Below are positions 6,472 through 13,028 of a stretch of DNA of 13,071 nt, piece after piece. Each line of letters opens with the position of its first letter. The stretch's first letter is position 1. This stretch comes from CAUJIW01 sp963205175 (GTDB taxonomy: Bacteria > Pseudomonadota > Alphaproteobacteria > Sphingomonadales > Sphingomonadaceae): assembly GCA_041060555.1 (NCBI GenBank), contig JBEUDS010000042.1; one strand, written 5' to 3'. Under the pieces are notes generated by a model. The model did not search any database. It was not told the DNA's origin and saw only the letters and a list, made by a program, of their open reading frames with translations. A program made the translations under genes and the position numbers.

Positions 6472-6491
6472 AAACATACGTCTGTATGTTT
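6472..6491. promoter_or_regulatory. Operator-like palindrome AAACATAC-GTCT-GTATGTTT, copy 3
   Basis: A perfect 8-bp inverted repeat with a four-base spacer directly upstream of the ribosome site of the leftward 161-aa/traG operon. Its size and symmetry are those of an operator bound by a dimeric repressor, and a bound protein here would cover the promoter or transcription start. It shares CATAC-N4-GTATG with the sites at 3499-3514 and 6314-6329. No gene for an obvious cognate regulator other than the HigA-like protein lies in the window. Confidence 0.6.
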
Positions 6492-6575
6492 GTGCGGAGC
6501 GGCAAGCCGCCTCGGCACATCTTTGCAATGTCCTGCCTCATGGACAGGACATTGCAGATGTACTTGCGCACAAAC
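6488..6575. repeat. Nested 88-bp palindromic element in the divergent control region
   Basis: Three nested inverted repeats share one centre. The innermost is a perfect 12-bp repeat, TGCAATGTCCTG (6524-6535) and CAGGACATTGCA (6545-6556), around a 9-base loop. Next out are ACATC (6517-6521) and GATGT (6557-6561). The outermost is a perfect 9-bp pair, GTTTGTGCG (6488-6496) and CGCACAAAC (6567-6575). A small side hairpin (GCGG CAAG CCGC, 6499-6510) sits between outer and middle stems. The DNA could extrude a cruciform, or the RNA could fold into a branched structure. The same 9-mer CGCACAAAC occurs once more at 47-55. No T run follows, so it is not a simple terminator. Role unknown: regulator site, partition or replication site, second transfer origin or ncRNA are all possible. 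Confidence 0.6.
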
Positions 6576-6604
6576 GTCTTTCCCCTTCACAATCTAAAGA
6601 GACA

Positions 6605-6692
6605 GGGGGCGCGTCAAGCTTACCACAGAGAACGCGCAAGCGAAGATGCGCTGGCAATGCCGCGCACGAAAAGCGCCCCCGGATTGGGGGAG
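6605..6692 (+). promoter_or_regulatory. Possible leader switch that hides the ribosome site of the 117-aa gene
   Basis: Two pairings are mutually exclusive. CCCCC (6676-6680) can pair with GGGGG (6686-6690), a tight hairpin that buries the ribosome site GGGGGAG. Alternatively GCGCCCCC (6673-6680) can pair with GGGGGCGC (6605-6612), a perfect 8-bp stem that would free the ribosome site. This is the architecture of an attenuator or riboswitch acting on translation. No known ligand-binding class is recognised; the 60 bases in between hold further short GC-rich hairpins. A structural prediction only. Confidence 0.35.
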
Positions 6693-7075
6693 ACGTGAAA
6701 TGGCTGTCCTGCGGCACTGATTTCATCGTGGCGGACGTGATCCGCTGGCGCGAGCCGGTCTGGAAACCCCAGCCGCGCCATTCCAAGAAAAGGCCGGTCA
6801 TCACCGGCCACCGCGTCATCACGGGCCAAGTCGTCAAGATTGACCGTGGCGGCTGGGTGCATATCGAAGTGACGGCTTGCTCGGTCGAGCCTGCGCCGCA
6901 ATGGCTGCGCCCGCTCTATCCGCTCAAACGCGGCGAAGCGATACGCCGCCAGCGCGGGAAAATCGGCCAAGGCAAGATAGTCCGTCTGCTGTGGAGCGAT
7001 GAAACCGCCCGCGCCGCCATTGTCGGCTCGCGCTTCGTGAAGGTGTGAAGCCGCGAGGGCGCGGCAATGCCGCGC
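6653..7075 (+). repeat. 13-bp direct repeats flanking the 117-aa gene
   Basis: GGCAATGCCGCGC occurs at 6653-6665 and again at 7063-7075, just outside both ends of the small gene at 6695-7048. In each copy the bases form part of a GC-rich hairpin. The copies could be traces of gene-cassette movement or simply two similar hairpins in GC-rich DNA. Confidence 0.3.
6695..7048 (+). CDS. Small hypothetical protein (117 aa), GTG start
   Basis: I do not recognise a named family. The product is basic and looks rich in beta strands: FIVADVIRWREPVWK, then PVITGHRVITGQVVKIDRGGWVHIEVTACSVE, then GKIVRLLWSDETARAAIVGSRFVKV at the C-terminus. It is probably soluble and compact, with no membrane segment. The frame is open far upstream, but without an ATG and through the control region, so the GTG at 6695 was chosen: it follows GGGGGAG and the codon pattern becomes gene-like from there. 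The gene is divergent from the traG operon and convergent with the gene at 7092-7454. Its ribosome site may be masked by a leader hairpin (see 6605-6692). Confidence 0.65.
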   Translation: MKWLSCGTDFIVADVIRWREPVWKPQPRHSKKRPVITGHRVITGQVVKIDRGGWVHIEVTACSVEPAPQWLRPLYPLKRGEAIRRQRGKIGQGKIVRLLWSDETARAAIVGSRFVKV

Positions 7076-7077
7076 CC
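7057..7077. terminator. GC-rich hairpin between convergent genes, possible bidirectional terminator
   Basis: GGGCGCGGC (7057-7065) and GCCGCGCCC (7069-7077) form a perfect 9-bp stem with the three-base loop AAT. It occupies the 43-bp gap between two converging stop codons (7048 and 7092), where a bidirectional terminator is expected. No T tract follows on either strand, so it would need Rho or act as a 3' end stabiliser. Confidence 0.45.
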
Positions 7078-7091
7078 CGCCGCAGGTCGGC

Positions 7092-7454
7092 CTACCACCA
7101 CGAATCATAGAATACGGTCTTGCCCTCGGCGATGGCCGCACGAGCGGTGGCGATGAACATCAGGTCATCTTCGCTTTCGCTGCCGTCGGATTCGCCGAAG
7201 AAGAAACCGCTGGTTGGCGGCAAATGCCCTGCGCGCACATCTGCTTCCAGACGGTCGAGGTCTTCCGCCGTCAGAGCGAGCGTGATGCAGTTGAACGTAT
7301 CCGCGCCGCCCTTCTCGAAGTAGAGGCTTTCCATCCAGCCGTGCAGGTTCGGATGCTTGCGCCAGTAGTGGATTTCAGCGGCATCTTCGACCTTGAAGCC
7401 GAAGGGCGTTGCCGGTTTCTCGCGGGTCACAAGTGCATACATATCCAGTCCCAT
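7092..7454 (-). CDS. Conserved plasmid-type hypothetical protein (120 aa), often mislabelled phosphoglycerate kinase
   Basis: The protein begins MGLDMYALV and has RKHPNLHGWMESLYFEKGG (residues ~32-50), FNCITLALTAEDLDRLEADV, PPTSGFFFG and the C-terminus TVFYDSWW. From memory, this pattern marks a small conserved family on alphaproteobacterial mobile elements, sometimes annotated as phosphoglycerate kinase although it is far too short and has no kinase fold motifs; that name should not be believed. Function is unknown. The frame is open 75 codons further upstream, but the ATG at 7454 has a strong ribosome site (AAAAGGAG, 7 bases away), and the upstream part is a hairpin-rich leader. No membrane segment is seen. 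It is transcribed leftward, divergent from the restriction operon. Confidence 0.78.
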   Translation of the reverse strand: MGLDMYALVTREKPATPFGFKVEDAAEIHYWRKHPNLHGWMESLYFEKGGADTFNCITLALTAEDLDRLEADVRAGHLPPTSGFFFGESDGSESEDDLMFIATARAAIAEGKTVFYDSWW

Positions 7455-7679
7455 TTTGTTGCTCCTTTTGATTGGTGTTGTTCGTCCCGAAGGACGCGGC
7501 ACCTCGGAGCGGCGGGACCAAGCTGCTGCCGTCATGGGCAACACGGCCCGAAGGGGTGGTGCGGGCAGCCCATTGACGGCAAAGCGCCCGACGCCAGGAA
7601 CGCGGCATGACTGAGGGCGGAACAACACCGCAGGAGCAAACGCGGCGGTGGATGTGCCGTTGTGCCGGAAGCCGGACAC
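7455..7679 (-). promoter_or_regulatory. Structured leader of the 120-aa gene, possible cis-regulatory RNA
   Basis: The 225 bases before the gene at 7092-7454 contain several inverted repeats, listed here by plus-strand position. CGTCC/GGACG at 7483-7496 reads on the minus strand as CGTCC-TTCG-GGACG, a very stable C(UUCG)G RNA hairpin 28 bases before the ATG. A long stem pairs 7528-7539 (GCCGTCATGGGC) with 7568-7580 (GCCCATTGACGGC, one bulged T). Further stems are at 7626-7650 (CACCGC/GCGGTG) and 7662-7679 (GTGCCGG/CCGG-A-CAC). The UUCG loop appears only on the minus strand, which supports an RNA made leftward. No known riboswitch class is recognised. No other gene is seen in this stretch. Confidence 0.45.
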
Positions 7680-7699
7680 GGCCCACGCGTCGCAGGTTA

Positions 7700-7741
7700 T
7701 GTAAAGCGTGTCTTTACAGGCAACGATCCGTCCGATAGGCT
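7700..7741 (+). promoter_or_regulatory. Promoter of the restriction operon with overlapping operator palindrome
   Basis: A perfect 7-bp inverted repeat, TGTAAAG (7700-7706) and CTTTACA (7712-7718), spacer CGTGT, lies 63 bp before the HigA-like gene. Its right arm contains TTTACA (7713-7718), five of six matches to a -35 box; 17 bp later is TAGGCT (7736-7741), a weaker -10 box. A repressor on the palindrome would block RNA polymerase, fitting autoregulation by the encoded HigA-like protein. Confidence 0.5.
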
Positions 7742-7780
7742 GAAAGCCGATTCAAGGGGCAATTCAACCGGATACCGCAC

Positions 7781-8104
7781 ATGCCAAATCAGGCCGATGT
7801 TCGGCTAAAGGAACCCGCCCATCCGGGCGGCTTCGTGAAGCATGAAGTGCTGAAACCGCACGGCCTGTCCGTGACGGATGCCGCCGAAGTGCTCGGCGTC
7901 ACACGGCCTGCGCTGTCGGCGCTGCTCAACGAGCGGGCGCATCTATCGCCGGAAATGGCGCTCCGGATCGAGAAGGCGTTTGGCATCTCCATGGAAACGC
8001 TGATGCGAATGCAAAACAGCTACGACATCGCCCAAGCGCGCAAGCGGGCGGGAGACATTAAAGTCGAGCGATATTCAGGACTGAACACGAAGGGGCGGGC
8101 ATGA
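7781..8104 (+). CDS. HigA-type XRE helix-turn-helix protein without a toxin partner
   Basis: DNA-binding protein of the HigA/VapI antitoxin type (107 aa). The start RLKEPAHPGGFVKHEVLKPHGLSVTDAAEVLGVTRPALSALLNERAHLSPEMALRIEKAFGISMETLMRMQNSYDIAQAR follows the family signature HPG, L-x-x-x-G-L-S, A-x-x-L-G-V-x-R and W/M-x-x-x-Q-x-x-Y-D-x-x, with the helix-turn-helix at about 28-55. HigA normally follows a HigB toxin, but no HigB frame is found in the 325 bp upstream. Instead its stop overlaps the methyltransferase start (ATGA, 8101-8104), so it is first in the restriction operon and probably works as its autoregulator, like a C-protein. The ATG at 7781 has a poor ribosome site. The C-terminal tail beyond residue 92 is basic and not informative. 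Confidence 0.82.
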   Translation: MPNQADVRLKEPAHPGGFVKHEVLKPHGLSVTDAAEVLGVTRPALSALLNERAHLSPEMALRIEKAFGISMETLMRMQNSYDIAQARKRAGDIKVERYSGLNTKGRA

Positions 8105-9894
8105 CGGAGCTGAGTTTCAAGGGCAAAGAGTTTGTCTACAACCACCATCTGGCGGTGCCCTTCCGCCCGCTCGTGCCCGACGAAACCAAAGGCATTGGCC
8201 CCGTCGCGCTCGACGGCAATCTCGTCATACACGGCGACAACCTGCATGCGTTGAAGGCTCTGCTTCCGCTTTACGCTGGCAAGGTGGACTGCATCTTCAT
8301 CGACCCGCCGTACAACACTGGCAACGAAGGCTGGTGCTACAATGATAACGTCAATGCTCCGATGATCCGGGAGTGGCTGGAAGCCAACCCGATTGGCATC
8401 GAGGATGGGCTCCGCCATGACAAATGGTGCGCCATGATGTGGCCGCGCTTACGCCTTCTACACGAACTTTTGGCCGATGACGGAAGTATCTGGATAACTA
8501 TCGATGACAATGAGGCCCATCGTCTTAAATTGATGATGGATGAGGTTTTTGGAAAAGAAAACTTTTTAGCCAATTTTGTTTGGCAGTCAAAAGATACGCC
8601 CGGAAACAATAGCTCCGGTATCGCTGAGACTCATAATCATGTTATTGCCTTTCGAAAATCAGAGGACTTTTCTCCAGATCTTTTGGAGAGAAACGAAGAT
8701 CAGATTGCGAACTACACTAACCCCGATGACGACCCTCGCGGGGATTGGCTGGCCGCGCCGCTGACGCGCGCAGAGCATCGGGATCGAGACTACTACGCCC
8801 TGACCAATAAAGCAGGACGAAAGGTTTTTCCTCCGAAAGGTAGTAGTTGGCGGAGGCCACCCACAAAAATGAAATGGCTAGAAACTGATAAGCGCATTTG
8901 GTGGGGCAAGAACGGTGACGCTGATTTTCCGATGGAGAAGAAGTTTCTAAAAGAAGCAAAGCCGGGCGTAGTGAACCAAACATGGTGGCCATATACATTT
9001 GCGGGCAGCACCCGAAACGCAGGTGCAGAATTGAAAGAGCTGTTTGAGGGTGAGAAGCCGTTCGAGACCCCCAAGCCGCGACAACTCATTGAACGTATCT
9101 TGGAACTTTCTTGCGGACCGGATGCCATAGTTCTCGATTCCTTTGCAGGTTCGGGTACGACGGCGCACGCCGTGCTAGCAGCAAACGAGAAAGACGACGG
9201 CAACCGTCGCTTCATCCTCGTGGAAATGGAAAACTATGCAGACCGGCTGACCGCGGAGCGCATCCGACGCGTCATTAAGGGCTATGATTTCAAGGGAACG
9301 CAGAAGACAGAACTGCTGCGGGAGCGGCTGAACTGGCGGACGCTCAGCAATAGCGGCGATTTGGTGCACAAGGTTGAAGCTATCGAAAACCTGCACGGCC
9401 ACGAATATGACCGGATCAAGAAGGAAGTGAAAGACGGCGAATTGATCGTCACCGGCGAAAAGACGGTGGCGGAGCGCGCCGAAGGTCTTGGCGGTAGCTT
9501 CACCTATTGCACGCTCGGTGATCCCGTCGAGCTGGACAAGGTCCTCAGCGGTAAAACCCTACCGCCCTATGCCGGTCTCGGCGCAGCGCTGTTCCACATG
9601 GCGACCAATCACGCGCTCGATCCCGCCGCCGTACGGGAGGATGACTTCTATCTCGGCGCGACAGAAGGCCAACACGTCTGGCTGATTTACAAGCCCGATC
9701 TCGACTGGCTGAAATCGCCTGAGGCCGCGCTAACACTGGCGCGCGCCAAGGCGTTCGCTGCGTCCGATCCGGGCAAGCGGCACCTCGTTTTCGCTCCGGC
9801 GCGCTTTGTGAGCCAAAAGATGCTGGCGGAACACAACGTCCCTGTGGAGTTTGTTCCGCTGCCCTTCGCGCTCTACCGGATAGATCGGAGCTGA
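8101..9894 (+). CDS. mod: Type III restriction-modification DNA methyltransferase (Mod)
   Basis: Adenine N6-methyltransferase expected to protect host DNA and give the Mod/Res complex its sequence specificity. The catalytic motif IV IFIDPPYNTGNEGW lies at residues 65-78 (DPPY 68-71), and the AdoMet-binding motif I LDSFAGSGTTAHAVL at 345-359. Motif IV before motif I is the beta-class order typical of type III Mod. LVIHGDNLHALKAL (41-54) and the WPRLRLLHELLADDGSIWITIDD block (114-136) are also family features. The target recognition domain should lie between the motifs (~160-320). Codons there become AT-rich (8641-8700 is 38% GC by count, against 73% at 9721-9780), a sign of domain exchange. 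Length, 597 aa, is normal. It overlaps the HigA-like gene by four bases and is three bases from res, so the three are translationally linked. Confidence 0.93.
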   Translation: MTELSFKGKEFVYNHHLAVPFRPLVPDETKGIGPVALDGNLVIHGDNLHALKALLPLYAGKVDCIFIDPPYNTGNEGWCYNDNVNAPMIREWLEANPIGIEDGLRHDKWCAMMWPRLRLLHELLADDGSIWITIDDNEAHRLKLMMDEVFGKENFLANFVWQSKDTPGNNSSGIAETHNHVIAFRKSEDFSPDLLERNEDQIANYTNPDDDPRGDWLAAPLTRAEHRDRDYYALTNKAGRKVFPPKGSSWRRPPTKMKWLETDKRIWWGKNGDADFPMEKKFLKEAKPGVVNQTWWPYTFAGSTRNAGAELKELFEGEKPFETPKPRQLIERILELSCGPDAIVLDSFAGSGTTAHAVLAANEKDDGNRRFILVEMENYADRLTAERIRRVIKGYDFKGTQKTELLRERLNWRTLSNSGDLVHKVEAIENLHGHEYDRIKKEVKDGELIVTGEKTVAERAEGLGGSFTYCTLGDPVELDKVLSGKTLPPYAGLGAALFHMATNHALDPAAVREDDFYLGATEGQHVWLIYKPDLDWLKSPEAALTLARAKAFAASDPGKRHLVFAPARFVSQKMLAEHNVPVEFVPLPFALYRIDRS

Positions 9895-9897
9895 TGC

Positions 9898-12492
9898 ATG
9901 TATCGCCAGCTCGACTATCAAGACCGCGTACTCTCGACGCTTGACGCCTATCTCGACCTCTTGAAGGAAAAGAAGGTGCGCGCGGACAAGGTGGCGGCGC
10001 TTGCGGCGCAAGACCCCGACCTCGGCCTCGCCATACCGGACTTCGCAAAAGAGGCTTGGGAAGCGCTGAAAGCGGCAGGTAAACTGCCCGCTTCCCGCGC
10101 GGCCATTCCGTTCTCGCCTCGCATCGACGGCTGCGAGCGCCCTGTGCCCAATGCGGTGCTAAAAGTGCCGACAGGCGGCGGCAAGACGTGGCTCGCCGTC
10201 TCCGCCGTATCGCGGGTGATGGGCCGTTATCTCGACCGCAACACCGGCTTCGTCCTGTGGATCGTGCCGAACGAGGCGATTTACACGCAGACGCTCAAGC
10301 ACCTGAAAGATCGTCAGCATCCCTATCGCCAAGCGCTCGACCGCGCGGCGGCGGGGCGCGTGAAGATCATGGAGAAGACCGACCGGCTCGATGCGCGGGA
10401 CGTGGAAACCAACCTCTGCGTCATGTTGCTGATGCTGCAATCCGCGAACCGCGAGACGCAGGATTCCCTGAAGATGTTTCAGGACCGGGGCGATGTGCAC
10501 GGCTTCTTCCCGCCAGAAGGAGAACAACAGGCGCATCAGGCCGCCATCGACCGCACGCCGAACCTCTCCGCCTATACGGGTATGTTCCCGATGGTGAAGG
10601 ATTCCCTCGGGAACGCGCTTCGGGTCATCCGCCCTGTGGTCGTTATGGACGAAGGGCACCGTGCTATTTCCGATTTGGCGTTCGGAACGCTCTACGGCTT
10701 CAACCCGTGTTTTGTGCTGGAGCTGACGGCCACGCCGCAGGATGTGCAGCCGCGCGGCGGGCGCAATCCGCGTGACGGCCGGTATGCCAACGTGCTGGTG
10801 GAAGTCACGGGGCGCGAGCTTGATCGGGAAGGCATGATTAAGATGCCGCTCAATCTCGATCCCCGGCAGGGCAATGACTGGAAGGCGACGCTCAACGCGG
10901 CGCTGGCCAAGCTCAACGCTCTTGATGCCGAAGCCCGCCAGTTTCGCGCGGACACAGGCAGGTACATTCGGCCCATCATGCTGATTCAGGTCGAGCGCAC
11001 AGGCGCAGATCAGCGCGAGAGCGGGCATATCCATGCCGATGACGTGAAGGACTGGCTCCTGACGGCGGGTTTCGATCAGGCGGAAATCGCCATTAAAACC
11101 GCGCAGCAGAACGATCTCAACGATCCCGAAAACCAAGAACTTTTGTCGCCCACCAATCGGGTGCGAGCGATCATCACCAAGCAAGCCCTCCAAGAAGGCT
11201 GGGATTGTCCCTTCGCCTACGTGCTGTGCAGCCTTGCGGCCAGCGCCAACCTCAAAGCCATGACGCAGCTTGTCGGACGCATCCTCCGACAGCCCGGCGC
11301 GCTCAAGACGGGCGTTGATGCGCTCGACGAGTGCCACGTCATTACCCATCATGCCGACACCGCCACGGTGGTCGGCGCGATCAAAGACGGCTTGGAACAG
11401 GATGGCCTCGGCGATCTGGTTTTGCGTGTGACACAGGACGACAAGAGCGCGTCGGGGAAAGTCTCCCGCAGCATCAAGCGCCGTCCGGCCTTCGCGACGA
11501 CGGAAATCTATCTGCCAAAGGTCATGGTCGTGGATGGCGAGGATGCTCGCGACCTCGATTACGAAACCGATGTTCTCTCGGCTATCGACTGGCGCGGCTT
11601 TGATCCGCAAGAAATCGCCGAACGCATTCCCGAAAATGCGCAAGCAGCAGAAAGCCAGCTACAGCGCATCAGTCTCTCGGAGGACGGCGATGAGCTGTTC
11701 GTCGGCGAAACGGTTGCCGCGAACACGGAAATCCTCGCCTTTGATCCGGCGCATGCCGTCCGGATGATCTCTGATATCGTGCCCAATCCCTTCGTAGGGC
11801 GCGAGATTGTCGGCGCGACGATGGCTGCCCTTCGGGCGCGGGGCTTCGATGACGCCAAGCTCGGGCAACTATCGAGCCTGATTGCGGAAGAGCTTCGCAA
11901 GGGCCTCGACACAGCGCGCAACGCGCGCGCCGAAGCCCTATTCAAGGCCGAAGTGGCTGCGGGGCGCATTCAATTCAGGCTGCGGCTCGATGGCCGTAAC
12001 TGGCGGATGCCATTCAGCGTCGAAACAGCCGAACCCGAGGATGGGCGCCAGCTCCTGAACCGTGCGGGCGGCCCGCTCGAAAAGAGCCTGTTCGCGCCGA
12101 TCTATGAGAACGATCTGGACAGCGATGGCGAGCGTGATGTCGCCGTCTATCTCGACGGGGAAAAGACGCTAGCGTGGTGGCACCGCAATGTCGCGCGAAC
12201 GCAATACGGCATCCAAGGGTGGAGGAAGGCCAAAATCTATCCGGATTTCATCTTCGCCGTGCAGCGCGACGGCGAGGAAAAGAGGATCACGGTTCTCGAA
12301 ACCAAGGGCGACCAACTCGACAATCTCGATACGGCCTACAAGCGCGAAGCACTCGCGTTTCTTTCGGACCACTTCCGTTGGGACGAGGCCACGCCGGTTG
12401 GCGAGCTAGAACTGGTCAACAACGGCGAGACTGTTGAAGGCACCTTGATTCTGATGAGCGAGTGGAAAGCGAAACTGCCCGCGTATCTGTGA
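9898..12492 (+). CDS. res: Type III restriction endonuclease subunit (Res), helicase-nuclease
   Basis: Restriction subunit that, bound to Mod, uses ATP to communicate along DNA and cut unmodified invading DNA. Superfamily 2 helicase motifs are in order: Walker A VPTGGGKTWLA (90-100), DEAH-like box VVMDEGHRAIS (248-258), LTATP (276-280), the type III hallmark LQEGWDCPFA (431-440) and motif VI QLVGRILRQPGA (457-468). At the C-terminus a PD-(D/E)xK nuclease is visible: KIYPDFIFAV (779-788) and VLETKGDQL (799-807), with D783, E801 and K803 as likely catalytic residues. All key residues are present, so the enzyme looks active. At 864 aa it is in the normal range, and it follows mod by three bases. 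The long frames on the opposite strand (for example 10159-11643) are codon shadows. Confidence 0.93.
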   Translation: MYRQLDYQDRVLSTLDAYLDLLKEKKVRADKVAALAAQDPDLGLAIPDFAKEAWEALKAAGKLPASRAAIPFSPRIDGCERPVPNAVLKVPTGGGKTWLAVSAVSRVMGRYLDRNTGFVLWIVPNEAIYTQTLKHLKDRQHPYRQALDRAAAGRVKIMEKTDRLDARDVETNLCVMLLMLQSANRETQDSLKMFQDRGDVHGFFPPEGEQQAHQAAIDRTPNLSAYTGMFPMVKDSLGNALRVIRPVVVMDEGHRAISDLAFGTLYGFNPCFVLELTATPQDVQPRGGRNPRDGRYANVLVEVTGRELDREGMIKMPLNLDPRQGNDWKATLNAALAKLNALDAEARQFRADTGRYIRPIMLIQVERTGADQRESGHIHADDVKDWLLTAGFDQAEIAIKTAQQNDLNDPENQELLSPTNRVRAIITKQALQEGWDCPFAYVLCSLAASANLKAMTQLVGRILRQPGALKTGVDALDECHVITHHADTATVVGAIKDGLEQDGLGDLVLRVTQDDKSASGKVSRSIKRRPAFATTEIYLPKVMVVDGEDARDLDYETDVLSAIDWRGFDPQEIAERIPENAQAAESQLQRISLSEDGDELFVGETVAANTEILAFDPAHAVRMISDIVPNPFVGREIVGATMAALRARGFDDAKLGQLSSLIAEELRKGLDTARNARAEALFKAEVAAGRIQFRLRLDGRNWRMPFSVETAEPEDGRQLLNRAGGPLEKSLFAPIYENDLDSDGERDVAVYLDGEKTLAWWHRNVARTQYGIQGWRKAKIYPDFIFAVQRDGEEKRITVLETKGDQLDNLDTAYKREALAFLSDHFRWDEATPVGELELVNNGETVEGTLILMSEWKAKLPAYL

Positions 12493-12512
12493 CGGGTGGT
12501 ATTGGGGGGCGC

Positions 12513-13028
12513 ATGAAGGGAAAGAATTACTCTGTTGGCTCGGTGTGGCGGCGGTGGGACCCCCATATTCACACACCCGGAACCATATTTAACGATAATT
12601 ATAGGACAGGGGATACGGGATGGGAGGATTTCCTGTCCCGCATCGAGGGCGCCGACCCAACGATTTCCGCTTTAGGTATCACCGATTACTACGTTCTCGA
12701 TAGCTACGAAAAAACTTTGGAATTTAAGACCGCAGGGCGGCTTCCAAACGTAGACCTTCTTTTTCCGAACGTGGAGCTTCGCCTTGGCGTCGGTACGGTC
12801 CGAAGCAGCCCCATCAATATTCACTTGCTGATTTCTCCGGATGACGATGATCACGTTGTTCAGATTAAGCGCTTCCTAGGCGAACTGAGTTTTCGCGCTT
12901 ATGATGAGGTTTTCCGTTGCAGTCCTGAAGATTTGAAGAGCCTTGGTCGCGTCCGTCAAGGTGGTGTAATTTCGGCTGTGGCCGTGGGCCATCGTCAGGC
13001 GGCTTTGGCGGTGATGTGTAGGGGCTGA
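12513..13028 (+). CDS. N-terminal fragment of a PHP-domain (TrlF-like) protein, broken by an insertion
   Basis: The first ~146 residues look like the start of a PHP-type metal-dependent phosphoesterase: WDPHIHTPG (15-23, the HxH motif, H18 and H20), GITDYY (55-60, D58), NVELRLG (86-92, E88) and INIHLLIS (101-108, H104). WRRWDPHIHTPGT at the N-terminus is, to my memory, typical of TrlF-type proteins, in which a PHP domain precedes a large SMC/ABC-like ATPase; the intact protein should then be many hundreds of residues longer. After SLGR (to ~12950) the frame runs into unrelated sequence, VRQGGVISAV and on, and stops at 13028. The gene is therefore disrupted. The ATG at 12513 was chosen over an upstream Met inside res because GGGGGG precedes it and the conserved part begins there. 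The gap to res is 20 bp, so it was the fourth gene of the restriction operon. Confidence 0.68.
   Translation: MKGKNYSVGSVWRRWDPHIHTPGTIFNDNYRTGDTGWEDFLSRIEGADPTISALGITDYYVLDSYEKTLEFKTAGRLPNVDLLFPNVELRLGVGTVRSSPINIHLLISPDDDDHVVQIKRFLGELSFRAYDEVFRCSPEDLKSLGRVRQGGVISAVAVGHRQAALAVMCRG

Noticed and set aside
5705..6694. Upstream part of the long plus-strand frame ending at 7048
   Set aside because: It crosses traG, the 161-aa gene and the control region on the opposite strand; only the portion from the GTG at 6695 looks like a gene.
7455..7679. 75-codon N-terminal extension of the 120-aa gene
   Set aside because: The ATG at 7454 has a strong ribosome site, the conserved part starts there, and the upstream sequence is dominated by hairpins.
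7690..7800. Possible remnant of a HigB toxin before the HigA-like gene
   Set aside because: One frame gives IQPDTAHAK, reminiscent of a HigB segment, but a stop lies six codons before it and no other HigB features are present.
10159..11643. Minus-strand frame of 494 codons inside res
   Set aside because: Antisense to helicase motifs that are clearly coding; no recognisable domain and typical shadow composition.
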